Shown: in pieces, positions 1-6,202 of the stretch
Position numbering within the stretch: the first letter of the stretch is position 1
Layout of the letters: the number at the start of each line of letters is the position of its first letter
DNA from: Deltaproteobacteria bacterium
GTDB lineage: Bacteria > Bdellovibrionota > UBA1018
DNA: 8,466 bases
Direction of reading: 5' to 3'
Assembly: GCA_016194835.1 (NCBI GenBank)
Contig: JACQAU010000322.1
Span: 1-8,466, forward strand
The notes under the pieces: generated by a model
Database searches by the model: none
Seen by the model: only the letters and a program-made list of their open reading frames with translations
What the model was told of the DNA's origin: nothing
Translations under genes and position numbers: made by a program

Positions 1-1
1 C

Positions 2-2464
2 TATAAAGCCAATCGCAGCGCCCCGCCAGAAGATCTCATCCCTCAATTTGATAAAATCGAAGCTATTGTTAAAGCATTCGATGTTTTTTCAATAAAACAA
101 GGTGGCACAGAAGCAGATGATCTTATTGCTTCTTTGACTCATGAGTGGCAAGCTAAATCTCCTAAAAACATGGTTATTATTGTCTCAAGTGATAAAGACC
201 TAATGCAGCTTGTAAACGCAAATGTCCAGCTATGGGATACATTAAAAGATAAATTTTTTGGACCTAAAGAAGTAAATGAAAAATTTGGAGTATTGCCATC
301 ACAAATTAGAGATTACTTAAGCCTAGTTGGGGATAGCTCAGATAACATTCCTGGAGTTTCAGGTATTGGTCAAAAAACTGCAGTAGCACTAATACAAGAA
401 TTCGGTAGTTTAAAGGCGATATTAGAAGCTTCTCGGAAAAATAAAATCACAGGGAAAAAAGCTGAAAATATCAAAAATCATCAACAAGATGCCAGGCTTT
501 CGTATGAACTAGTGGGACTAAGGCAAGAGTCTTCATGTGCCATCTCTTTTGAAGAGTTAAAATATGAATTTCACTTGACGGATGCATGCAAACAGCTCTT
601 TAGAGAATTGGATTTTAGTTCTCTTCTTAAAAAGCTTGAGCCAAAAGAAGATGTAAAAACAAGTGTTTCATTAGAACAACATGATATATTTAAAACTATA
701 CAAAAAGAATCTGAATTAAACGTTCTTTTAGAGAAACTTTCAAAAAATGGAGAATTTGGGTTTGATTTGGAAACTACTTCTTTGAATCCAAGAAAAGCTG
801 AAATTGTTGGTATTGCTATTTGCTATGATCCCACAGTGTCTTTTTACATTCCAATCAAACATAAAACGTCTCAAGTCCAACTTTCAGCAAAGTATGTCTT
901 AGAAAAGCTACGGCCTTTTTTAGAAAATCCTGTATATAAAAAAATCGGGCAAAATTTAAAATACGATTGGAGTGTTCTTATTGAGCATGGATTAAGACCA
1001 GACGGAATAGGTGCAGATACAATGGTGGCTGCTTATGTTTTAGAACCAGAAGGACGGCATAATTTAGAAGTTCTAGCTGCCATGTATTTAAACTACGACG
1101 TGCTTACTTACGAAAAAGTTTGTGGAAAGGGAAAAGACCAAATTTTGTTTGACGAAGTGCCAATCGATGTTGCTACACGATATTCAGCAGAAGACGCATG
1201 GATTGCAGTAAAATTATGGGACGTTCTTAAACTCAAGTTGCAACAAGAAGGACTGATGCCAGTGTTTGCTCAAATTGAACTCCCCCTGGTTTCTGTTTTA
1301 GCAAATATGGAAACTTGTGGTGTTTGTATTGATGAAGCATGGTTAAAACAGCTTTCGCAGGATTTTGAGAAAGAACTCAGTGCAATCGAGAATCGTATTT
1401 TTGCATTGATAAAAAATCCAATTAATTTAAATTCGCCAAAGCAATTGGCCACACTTTTGTTCGAAGAATTGGAATTGCCTACACAGACAAAGACAAAAAC
1501 AGGATTTTCAACAGATGCTGCGGTACTTGAGGTTTTAAGCCCTCTGCATGAGGTGCCAAGACTTTTATTAGAATATCGAGAAATTTCAAAATTAAAAAAT
1601 ACATACATTGACACTTTACCCGGGCAGAAAGACGGGAAAACTGGTAAAATTCACGCTAGTTTTCATCAGACCATAACTGCTACGGGGAGACTTTCAAGTT
1701 CTGATCCAAACTTACAAAATATCCCAATTCGCTCAGAAAGAGGTAAAAAAATTAGGCGTGCTTTTGTGCCTTTGCCTGGCAATGTGTTGTTATCTGCTGA
1801 TTATAGCCAGATAGAACTTCGCATTTTAGCTCATATGAGTGGAGATAAAAACCTGGTCGAGTCATTTAGGTGTAACGAAGATATTCATGCTCGCACTGCG
1901 AGTGAAATCTTTGGTGTTGAGCCCACAAATGTGACAGAGGAACAAAGAAGTGTAGCTAAGGCTATTAATTTTGGGCTCATGTATGGCAAAACTGCATTTG
2001 GTTTATCTCAGGAGCTAAGAATTCCGCGTAAGGAGGCAGCAGAAGTAATTACTAGATATTTTGAAAAATATTATGGGGTCAAAAAATTTTTAGACGAACT
2101 GATTATTCAGGCAAAAAGTCTTGGTAGAGCAGTAACATTTACTGGTAGACGAAGGGCCTTGCCTGATTTGTATTCAAAAAATCATGCTCTCAGGTCTAAC
2201 GCTGAACGGATGGCTATGAATACACCAATTCAGGGTTCAGCGGCTGATCTAATGAAGCTTGCTATGATTGCACTTGACGAAGAGTTAAAGAAATTTAGAT
2301 CTAAAATGATAATTCAAGTACATGACGAGTTGGTTTTGGATTGTCCAAAGGGTGAAGTAGAAGAAGTAAAAAAGATACTTACTTGCGTGATGGAAAACGC
2401 AATGCAACTTAGTGTGCCGCTTAAGGTTAACGTTTCAGTTGGTGAGAACTGGATGGAACTGTAA
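2..2464 (+). CDS. polA: DNA polymerase I, 5' end outside the window
   Basis: DNA polymerase I removes RNA primers and fills gaps in Okazaki-fragment maturation and excision repair. The reading frame is open from base 2, starting YKANR..PPEDL, a conserved stretch near residue 75-80 of PolA, so roughly 75 N-terminal codons lie upstream; 820 residues are visible. The ATG at 134 is internal. In visible-residue numbering, the 5'-3' nuclease shows EADDLIA, SSDKD and the helix-hairpin-helix loop GDSSDNIPGVSGIGQKTA from 110. The proofreading exonuclease is intact: D255 and E257 (FDLETTSL), the NLKYD motif ending at D322, and YSAED with Y394 and D398. The polymerase has TATGRLSSSDPNLQNIPIR, motif A DYSQIELR from D600, motif B RSVAKAINFGLMYG from R649 with K653, and motif C VHDE at 773-776. 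All key residues are present, so the enzyme should be fully functional. Its last 38 bp overlap a convergent gene on the minus strand. Confidence 0.98.
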   Translation, partial: YKANRSAPPEDLIPQFDKIEAIVKAFDVFSIKQGGTEADDLIASLTHEWQAKSPKNMVIIVSSDKDLMQLVNANVQLWDTLKDKFFGPKEVNEKFGVLPSQIRDYLSLVGDSSDNIPGVSGIGQKTAVALIQEFGSLKAILEASRKNKITGKKAENIKNHQQDARLSYELVGLRQESSCAISFEELKYEFHLTDACKQLFRELDFSSLLKKLEPKEDVKTSVSLEQHDIFKTIQKESELNVLLEKLSKNGEFGFDLETTSLNPRKAEIVGIAICYDPTVSFYIPIKHKTSQVQLSAKYVLEKLRPFLENPVYKKIGQNLKYDWSVLIEHGLRPDGIGADTMVAAYVLEPEGRHNLEVLAAMYLNYDVLTYEKVCGKGKDQILFDEVPIDVATRYSAEDAWIAVKLWDVLKLKLQQEGLMPVFAQIELPLVSVLANMETCGVCIDEAWLKQLSQDFEKELSAIENRIFALIKNPINLNSPKQLATLLFEELELPTQTKTKTGFSTDAAVLEVLSPLHEVPRLLLEYREISKLKNTYIDTLPGQKDGKTGKIHASFHQTITATGRLSSSDPNLQNIPIRSERGKKIRRAFVPLPGNVLLSADYSQIELRILAHMSGDKNLVESFRCNEDIHARTASEIFGVEPTNVTEEQRSVAKAINFGLMYGKTAFGLSQELRIPRKEAAEVITRYFEKYYGVKKFLDELIIQAKSLGRAVTFTGRRRALPDLYSKNHALRSNAERMAMNTPIQGSAADLMKLAMIALDEELKKFRSKMIIQVHDELVLDCPKGEVEEVKKILTCVMENAMQLSVPLKVNVSVGENWMEL

Positions 2465-3011
2465 TTGTGTTTGTGTTGGAGTAAATTATTACTAATGGAT
2501 TTATTTTGAATTGCCGTAGCATGTGCCACCTAAATCTTAGCCAATACGTTTCAGATAACTTTAAGAGTTCTGGTATTTTGTTTTGAGAGATGGGAAGTTT
2601 TATAATCCAATCTTTTGCAAAAAGTAGGGCATAGCTAGCTAGTTTGTCAATATTGTTTGTATTTTTATTTGCTATATTGGCGTTTAAGGCAATGGGACTT
2701 TCGATAAAAGCACGATAAAAAGGATATGACAGTAAGTAAAATTCTAAAGTGTTTGATAAGTGTAGTTCGGCTACAGTGCTTTTGAGTTTTTCTATTGCAA
2801 AACGAGGTGAAGAGTAGGGATTAGTGGGAAATGACGGGGCTAAAAAAGTAAACTGTTTTGTTTCCAGTGATGGAGGTGGTCTATTAGTTAAGGCCATCAC
2901 AAGATTTTCAAGTATTTTAAGTAGTGTTTGTTCGCCAAAATCATGTTCAAGATGTTTTATAATCTTTCCATGTGTGCTTAATATACTACTTAAAAAATCT
3001 GCTAACTGCAT
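2427..3011 (-). CDS. Hypothetical protein, 194 aa, last gene of the minus-strand cluster
   Basis: I do not recognise this protein. It has no signal peptide or convincing membrane segment. The N-terminal ~45 residues look helical (MQLADFLSSILSTHGKIIKH). A proline-rich stretch follows at about 46-70 (NRPPPSLETK, FLAPSFPTNPYSS), then a mostly helical, aromatic-rich remainder including SNTLEFYLLSYPFYRAF and ETYWLRFRWHMLRQF. The C-terminus runs 38 bp into the 3' end of polA on the other strand. The ATG at 3011 is the only good start, because an in-frame stop lies 15 bp upstream at 3027-3029, but no clear Shine-Dalgarno sequence precedes it. It follows the 223-aa gene after a 103-bp gap, so it may be read with that cluster or from its own promoter. 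The protein-like composition and length support a real gene. Function is unknown. Confidence 0.7.
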   Translation of the reverse strand: MQLADFLSSILSTHGKIIKHLEHDFGEQTLLKILENLVMALTNRPPPSLETKQFTFLAPSFPTNPYSSPRFAIEKLKSTVAELHLSNTLEFYLLSYPFYRAFIESPIALNANIANKNTNNIDKLASYALLFAKDWIIKLPISQNKIPELLKLSETYWLRFRWHMLRQFKINPLVIIYSNTNTITVPSSSHQLKR

Positions 3012-3114
3012 AAAGAGATACTGTATTTATCAGATATTTAAAATAAAAGCAAATGATTTCTGAATATTCTGAAAACTCCAAACTGAAACTGAAACTTAAA
3101 CTGTAAACTGACTA
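3009..3114 (-). promoter_or_regulatory. Gap upstream of the 194-aa gene, with weak promoter-like elements
   Basis: Read on the minus strand, this gap between the 223-aa and 194-aa genes contains TTGCTT, 17 bases, then TAAATA, a weak match to sigma70 -35 and -10 elements, lying roughly 18-45 bases before the ATG at 3011. In an AT-rich genome such matches arise often by chance. No rho-independent terminator is visible, so read-through from the upstream genes is equally possible. Confidence 0.25.
3074..3112. repeat. Degenerate hexamer repeat (CAGTTT-like)
   Basis: Just past the stop of the 223-aa gene, the minus strand reads CAGTTT, A, CAGTTT, AAGTTT, CAGTTT, CAGTTT, GGAGTTT: about six near-copies of one hexamer in ~39 bp. 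It lies wholly between genes. No function can be assigned. It could come from replication slippage or be a short binding-site array. Confidence 0.5.
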
Positions 3115-3786
3115 TTAGGGGTATATTTTATCTATGACGGGTTGATTTATTAAATCTATAATATTTAATATATTTTCTTTTAAAAACAATAAGTTATCTT
3201 TACGTGGCGTTAATATAATAAGCCATTTTCCTGCCCATGTTGCTCCAGGAGTGGGTGGGGTTAATGGTTCAAGATCGGTTTCTGTATAAAGCCAGACCCC
3301 TGTTGGCCAAAGATTTTGTATAAGTAATTTATTCCATTTTTCAGCATTTTGTATATTTAACAAGGCTTTAATGCTCCAAAACTCCCAGCCAGATTCTAAG
3401 GCATCTAATGCAATCTCCTTTTCCCATTTGCGATCACATCTTTCGAATGTATTTTCTTTTAATTTTAACAAAAATTCATTTGGAAAATCTCTGTTTTCAA
3501 CATCTTTTATGTTCTTCTGGTATTCCTTGGTAAGTAACATATTTAGTGTCAAATTTTCGAAACTTCTTATGCTTCTTAAGTTTTGGATTTTTTTTTCTAA
3601 TCCTCTAATGTCATTTAAAAGATAATCGTCACTAATTGCCAGCGCAAAGGACTGTTGTGAGTGAGCAATTTCAAGACAGCTTCGTAAGATTGTTCTTTGT
3701 AAAAGAGTGCGTGTGTTTGAGTTTTGGGCGATTTCTTTAGTTTGTTCCCATTGGTGTTGGTAACTTTCTAAAAAGTTATGAGTCAC
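3115..3786 (-). CDS. Hypothetical protein, 223 aa, third gene of the minus-strand cluster
   Basis: I do not recognise this protein. It lacks a signal peptide and membrane segments, so it is probably cytoplasmic. Residues 1-140 look almost entirely alpha-helical and charged, with RGLEKKIQNLRS near 61-72. The C-terminal third differs: it contains GWEFWSIKALLNI, then a likely beta hairpin with prolines and tryptophans (LTPPTPGATWAGKWLIILTP, about 174-193), then a final helix. The start is a GTG at 3786 that overlaps the stop of the upstream gene as GTGA. A good Shine-Dalgarno (GAAGGA) lies five bases before it, so this start is well supported and translation is probably coupled. The codons LEKKI contain a run of nine A (3588-3596). 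The protein may be a partner of the other products of this cluster, but that is inferred from gene order only. Confidence 0.8.
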   Translation of the reverse strand: MTHNFLESYQHQWEQTKEIAQNSNTRTLLQRTILRSCLEIAHSQQSFALAISDDYLLNDIRGLEKKIQNLRSIRSFENLTLNMLLTKEYQKNIKDVENRDFPNEFLLKLKENTFERCDRKWEKEIALDALESGWEFWSIKALLNIQNAEKWNKLLIQNLWPTGVWLYTETDLEPLTPPTPGATWAGKWLIILTPRKDNLLFLKENILNIIDLINQPVIDKIYP

Positions 3787-4349
3787 TTTTTTCCTTCTCT
3801 GTAGATAGAGTGTGTAATGCCTGGTGGGCGTTTCATAGATGATGAATCAGTATTTTTTAATGCAGCAGTTATTTGTGACATGTTTTCTTTGGAAAACGTC
3901 AGAGTTTCTTCTTTTTTTTTGCTCTGAGTGTTTGTATTTTGTGAAGTAGCTTTCTGTTTTAACTTGAGCAAAGATTGCAGAAGTTTCGGATTTTTCAAAA
4001 TATTACTATATTTAGGTTGTTTTAAAAACTCAGGGATGTCTGCTAATGATAATTTCTCTTGTTCAGACTGGTTTTTCTGTGTGGCTACTGAGGGAGTTGG
4101 GTTTGTTAAAGGTGCATTTTTCGGTGGTTCTGATAACTCTGAAATTTGCTCGTTTGATAAACTATGTTTGATCAACTCTCTTAGTTCTTGAAAGTTTTTT
4201 AGCAATTCCTCTAAGTCGGCAGTTTTCTCGCTCGGCTCGAATTGTTTTGAGGTAAAAAGAAGGTCTTTTACTGAAGAATCCATTATATTAGGATTCTTCT
4301 TCACTGAAGAATCCACTATATTCGGATTCTTCTTCACTGAAGAATCCAT
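3783..4349 (-). CDS. Low-complexity hypothetical protein, 188 aa, with N-terminal tandem repeat
   Basis: I do not recognise this protein. It is hydrophilic and rich in Lys, Ser, Asn, Gln and Pro, looks largely disordered, and has no signal peptide. Residues 1-28 are two exact 11-residue units differing only at the first position (MDSSVKKNPNI, VDSSVKKNPNI) plus a third partial unit (MDSSVK). A helical stretch rich in Leu and Glu follows at about 44-72 (DLEELLKNFQELRELIKHSL). A second ordered patch at about 101-133 (LADIPEFLKQPKYSNILK, then LLQSLLKLKQK) has the look of a short binding motif. The ATG at 4349 is chosen because a strong Shine-Dalgarno (AAAGGGGG) lies about eight bases before it; the gene overlaps the upstream one by 16 bp. 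A second ATG at 4283 lacks such a site. It contains a nine-A run (3912-3920). It could be a scaffold or adaptor, but this is conjecture. Confidence 0.78.
   Translation of the reverse strand: MDSSVKKNPNIVDSSVKKNPNIMDSSVKDLLFTSKQFEPSEKTADLEELLKNFQELRELIKHSLSNEQISELSEPPKNAPLTNPTPSVATQKNQSEQEKLSLADIPEFLKQPKYSNILKNPKLLQSLLKLKQKATSQNTNTQSKKKEETLTFSKENMSQITAALKNTDSSSMKRPPGITHSIYREGKK
3792..3797 (-). promoter_or_regulatory. Ribosome binding site for the GTG-started 223-aa gene
   Basis: The minus strand reads GAAGGA followed by five A and then GTG at 3786. This supports the non-ATG start and the 4-bp GTGA overlap with the preceding gene. Confidence 0.65.
4270..4349 (-). repeat. 33-bp tandem repeat, 2.4 copies, at the start of the 188-aa gene
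   Basis: Units lie at 4317-4349 and 4284-4316, with a 14-bp partial third at 4270-4283. The two full units match at 31 of 33 positions. One difference changes the unit's first codon (ATG to GTG), the other is silent (Pro codon). Because 33 is a multiple of three, gain or loss of units keeps frame and changes only the length of the 188-aa protein's N-terminus. The upstream gene's stop codon sits in the first unit, so its protein would not change. Confidence 0.9.
4324..4347 (-). promoter_or_regulatory. Hairpin over the start codon of the 188-aa gene
   Basis: In the transcript a perfect 9-bp stem (GGATTCTTC with GAAGAATCC) and 6-base loop begins at the third base of the ATG at 4349. The stop codon of the upstream gene (TGA at 4336-4334) lies in the loop. 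Ribosomes finishing the upstream gene would therefore melt the stem, which is a plausible coupling device. A second, identical stem occurs at 4291-4314 in the next repeat unit. Confidence 0.5.
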
Positions 4350-4774
4350 ACCGGCACCCCCTTTAAAAAGTTTGTTATTTCGTTAAGACTTAGGTCGCCA
4401 AAGTCTGCACGGGAAATTCCGATGCCAGATAACCCCAAAGCAACTAGGTTTTTTCTTAAGCTCTCTAGTGTTTCAGGCATTACTTGTTTGTTAGTTACTG
4501 ATCCCATCTTTTTTCCGCAACCCACTAAAATAAAGTGATAAGTTTTATTTGTTTTTTGTGTTGGTACATAAATGCACTCGCCTTTTTTACCAGTCATGGC
4601 TTGAGATTTTAAAAAATATGAAAATATTCTCTGAAATCTAAAGTCTATTATGCCAGCAAGGCCTTTCAGTGGTCTTTCGTCTTCGTATATTGCTAAAGCT
4701 AATCCCTTCAGGTCTTTTGTAAATAACGCTTTTTCGGCTTTCAAATCTATGTACGTGGCTTGTTGCATGTCCAT
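4334..4774 (-). CDS. Stand-alone M17 leucyl-aminopeptidase N-terminal-like domain protein
   Basis: The 146-aa protein resembles the N-terminal, macro-like domain of M17 leucyl aminopeptidases (Peptidase_M17_N). The supporting stretches are DERPLKGLAGIIDFRFQ at 32-48, CIYVPT at 67-72, FILVGCGKK at 81-89 and LVALGLSGIGIS at 110-121, which match the family pattern of an ERPL-GxAGxxDxR segment followed by a beta strand ending in LVGxG. The metal-binding catalytic C-terminal domain is wholly absent, so it should not be a peptidase; in the full enzymes this domain helps assembly and, in some, binds DNA. Similar short proteins are known to me from myxobacteria and relatives. The start is ATG 4774, with another ATG two codons on at 4768; neither has a clear Shine-Dalgarno. 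It is the first gene of the cluster and ends inside the repeat that begins the next gene. Its role is unknown. Confidence 0.72.
   Translation of the reverse strand: MDMQQATYIDLKAEKALFTKDLKGLALAIYEDERPLKGLAGIIDFRFQRIFSYFLKSQAMTGKKGECIYVPTQKTNKTYHFILVGCGKKMGSVTNKQVMPETLESLRKNLVALGLSGIGISRADFGDLSLNEITNFLKGVPVWILQ
4355..4364 (-). promoter_or_regulatory. Strong ribosome binding site for the 188-aa gene
   Basis: AAAGGGGGTG on the minus strand lies about eight bases before the ATG at 4349 and inside the coding sequence of the upstream gene. It decides the start in favour of 4349 over the in-frame ATG at 4283. Confidence 0.65.
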
Positions 4775-4873
4775 GTTAAGTGTAGCATTAATTGGTTTAT
4801 TTTTACAAATAAATCATATGTGGTGTTAATAAACTACATAGACTTAACGCTGAAAAGCCGTTAAACTTACTAA
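4775..4873. promoter_or_regulatory. Divergent intergenic region between the M17_N-like and secreted-protein genes
   Basis: This 99-bp AT-rich gap must hold promoters for both directions unless transcripts enter from outside. On the minus strand TTGTAA, 18 bases, then TACACT resembles a sigma70 promoter, and its expected start point falls at or next to the ATG at 4774, which would give a leaderless or near-leaderless mRNA. On the plus strand TTTACA at 4803-4808 could serve as a -35, but no convincing -10 is spaced correctly. A 6-bp inverted repeat, TTAACG with CGTTAA (4844-4849 and 4859-4864), lies just before the plus-strand gene and could be an operator. Confidence 0.35.
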
Positions 4874-5887
4874 ATGCAAACCAATTTGCTTACTAAAATA
4901 GTGCTTTTCCTTATTTTTTTTGTGACGTTCTCACCAAAGGTATTGTTTGCTGCAGACTTTAAAATTGCTAGAACAACAGAAGGCATACTGCAATTCTATG
5001 GGCCATCTTGCTCAGTTCTCAATGAAGAAGCAAAGCTGATTTTGCAGTGGAAGGTGCGAGTCGAAGGTTCTAACAACGAAGTTATTCCATCTTGCACATA
5101 CGATGAGAAAATAAATGCATATTTTATTATACTAAATAATTTGGTTCCAGATTTTGTTGCCAAACACCATGGAAGTGGAGCAGTCCGTGGATCGTCAAAT
5201 TGTTTTAACACTGCACTTGTTATGAGCGGATTTACATCCGCATTCAGGTATAGTGATTTGGGAGAAATCGAGTTTTATTTGAATAGCCCACTTTGTCGAA
5301 AAGTGCTTTCTTCAGAAAAGCCTCATCCGGGTGATCTGATTATGATTAAACCTACTAATCCAGACGGGCTCGAATACCATGCTGCAGTATATGTATCTGA
5401 ACACCTGATTTTTGAAAAAAGAAATGCTGCTCCTATAGAACCTTTTCAATTAAACTTATTGGATCAAATGTTAAAAGAAAGAGAAGTTACTCCAGGTTGC
5501 GATCGTGTAGATGAAATAAATATAAAGAACTGCAAAATATTTTCACAGTATTACCGGTGCAAGTCTACAAAAGAGATCTTAGAAGAAGGTTTGCTAAAGA
5601 AGCAAAAGAGATATTTGGAGTTAGACAGCGAAGTTTGTGTATGGGAGATGCAAATTACGAACTCTACTCTATGCAAAGATAGCCCACCAGCGGCTGAGTT
5701 GGGTGCACAAATTTCAAAATCACTAACAGTGCTTTACTCGTTGGTTGAACAAGAAATGAAAGATCAATTTCAAGAATTTGACAACAAAGCTCAGCAAACT
5801 AATCCAGATGTTTTTCTTTGGGGCATGCTTTTATCTAGAATATTTCTTATACAAGATGAGTTAAAACCTTCGGTGTCTGATCACTAA
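4874..5887 (+). CDS. Secreted cysteine-rich protein, putative NlpC/P60-like cysteine hydrolase
   Basis: The 337-aa protein starts with a Sec signal peptide: a hydrophobic core at 9-19 (IVLFLIFFVTF) and likely cleavage near VLFA|AD (26/27), so it is probably periplasmic or exported. The middle has the layout of NlpC/P60-type papain-fold hydrolases: GSSNCFNTAL with candidate nucleophile C110, a HPGDLIMI segment at 151-158, then YHAAVYV with candidate base H169. Such enzymes cleave peptide bonds in peptidoglycan. Eight further cysteines (46, 74, 141, 209, 220, 229, 255, 267) suggest disulfides. The C-terminal region (about 195-337) is mostly helical and unrecognised. The ATG at 4874 directly follows an in-frame stop, has no clear Shine-Dalgarno, and is the only start giving a full signal peptide. 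The gene is divergent from the M17_N-like gene. The fold assignment rests on short motifs; a non-catalytic secreted protein remains possible. Confidence 0.62.
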   Translation: MQTNLLTKIVLFLIFFVTFSPKVLFAADFKIARTTEGILQFYGPSCSVLNEEAKLILQWKVRVEGSNNEVIPSCTYDEKINAYFIILNNLVPDFVAKHHGSGAVRGSSNCFNTALVMSGFTSAFRYSDLGEIEFYLNSPLCRKVLSSEKPHPGDLIMIKPTNPDGLEYHAAVYVSEHLIFEKRNAAPIEPFQLNLLDQMLKEREVTPGCDRVDEINIKNCKIFSQYYRCKSTKEILEEGLLKKQKRYLELDSEVCVWEMQITNSTLCKDSPPAAELGAQISKSLTVLYSLVEQEMKDQFQEFDNKAQQTNPDVFLWGMLLSRIFLIQDELKPSVSDH

Positions 5888-5897
5888 ACGAAGAAAT

Positions 5898-6140
5898 CTA
5901 CAGCAGCTTATCTAATGTTATGTATTGGTGAAAATATTCAGTCGCTTTTAGTGAATCATCTGGTCCATATAGACTGATGAGTACTTTTTCAACACTAAAA
6001 CCTCTCGGGATGCAAAGCATTTTAAGTTTTTTCTCATCCTGTGGGATAACCTGTGTTCCAATGGGTTTGTTAGAATATTTGATTTCACAGAGATTGATCA
6101 TCTTATCGGCCCGTTCAAAAAGTAAGTCGATTTGAAATCC
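5898..6140 (-). pseudogene. C-terminal remnant of an archaeal-type AAA ATPase (ATPase_2/DUF234-like)
   Basis: An 80-codon open frame resembles the last part of the ATPase_2/DUF234 family, P-loop ATPases with a C-terminal PD-(D/E)XK nuclease-like domain. The visible family signature is GFQIDLLFERADKMINLCEIKYS split by frame position: QID carries the conserved Asp and CEIKYS the ExK motif. The end, KVLISLYG followed by YITLDKLL, matches how these proteins finish. The first ATG is at 6101, but recognisable sequence continues back to 6140, where TAA TAG closes the frame; nothing of the ATPase domain remains before the end of nusB at 6203. A normal family member has roughly 400-480 residues, so over 80% is missing. 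No ribosome binding site precedes the ATG. It is most likely a decayed gene left by an old insertion or deletion. These ATPases are often horizontally acquired. Confidence 0.7.
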
Positions 6141-6202
6141 CTATTATGAATACAGAATATCAACTCTGTGTGCGGAAAGGACATAGCAAAGAACCTAAAC
6201 TT

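Noticed and set aside
134..136. ATG at 134 as the start of polA
   Set aside because: The same frame is open to base 2 and encodes conserved PolA residues (YKANR, EADDLIA), so the true start is upstream of the window.
1270..1614. Open frame of 114 codons on the minus strand inside polA
   Set aside because: It lies opposite the conserved polymerase region of polA, has biased Ser/Phe composition typical of an antisense frame, and no ribosome binding site or homology I recognise.
2824..3063. Plus-strand open frame of 79 codons opposite the 194-aa gene
   Set aside because: It is a mirror of the minus-strand gene with Cys/Phe/Ser-rich composition, and the minus-strand frame is longer and more protein-like.
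3928..4191. Plus-strand open frame of 87 codons opposite the 188-aa gene
   Set aside because: It is rich in Phe, Cys and Gly as expected from the complement of a Lys/Asn-rich gene, and conflicts with the well-supported overlapping minus-strand genes.
4270..4349. Tandem repeat as a CRISPR array
   Set aside because: Units abut without spacers and are translated in frame as part of a protein, so it is a coding tandem repeat.
5880..5900. Terminator between the convergent secreted-protein gene and the ATPase remnant
   Set aside because: Only about 10 bp separate the two stops and I found no GC-rich stem with a T run there.
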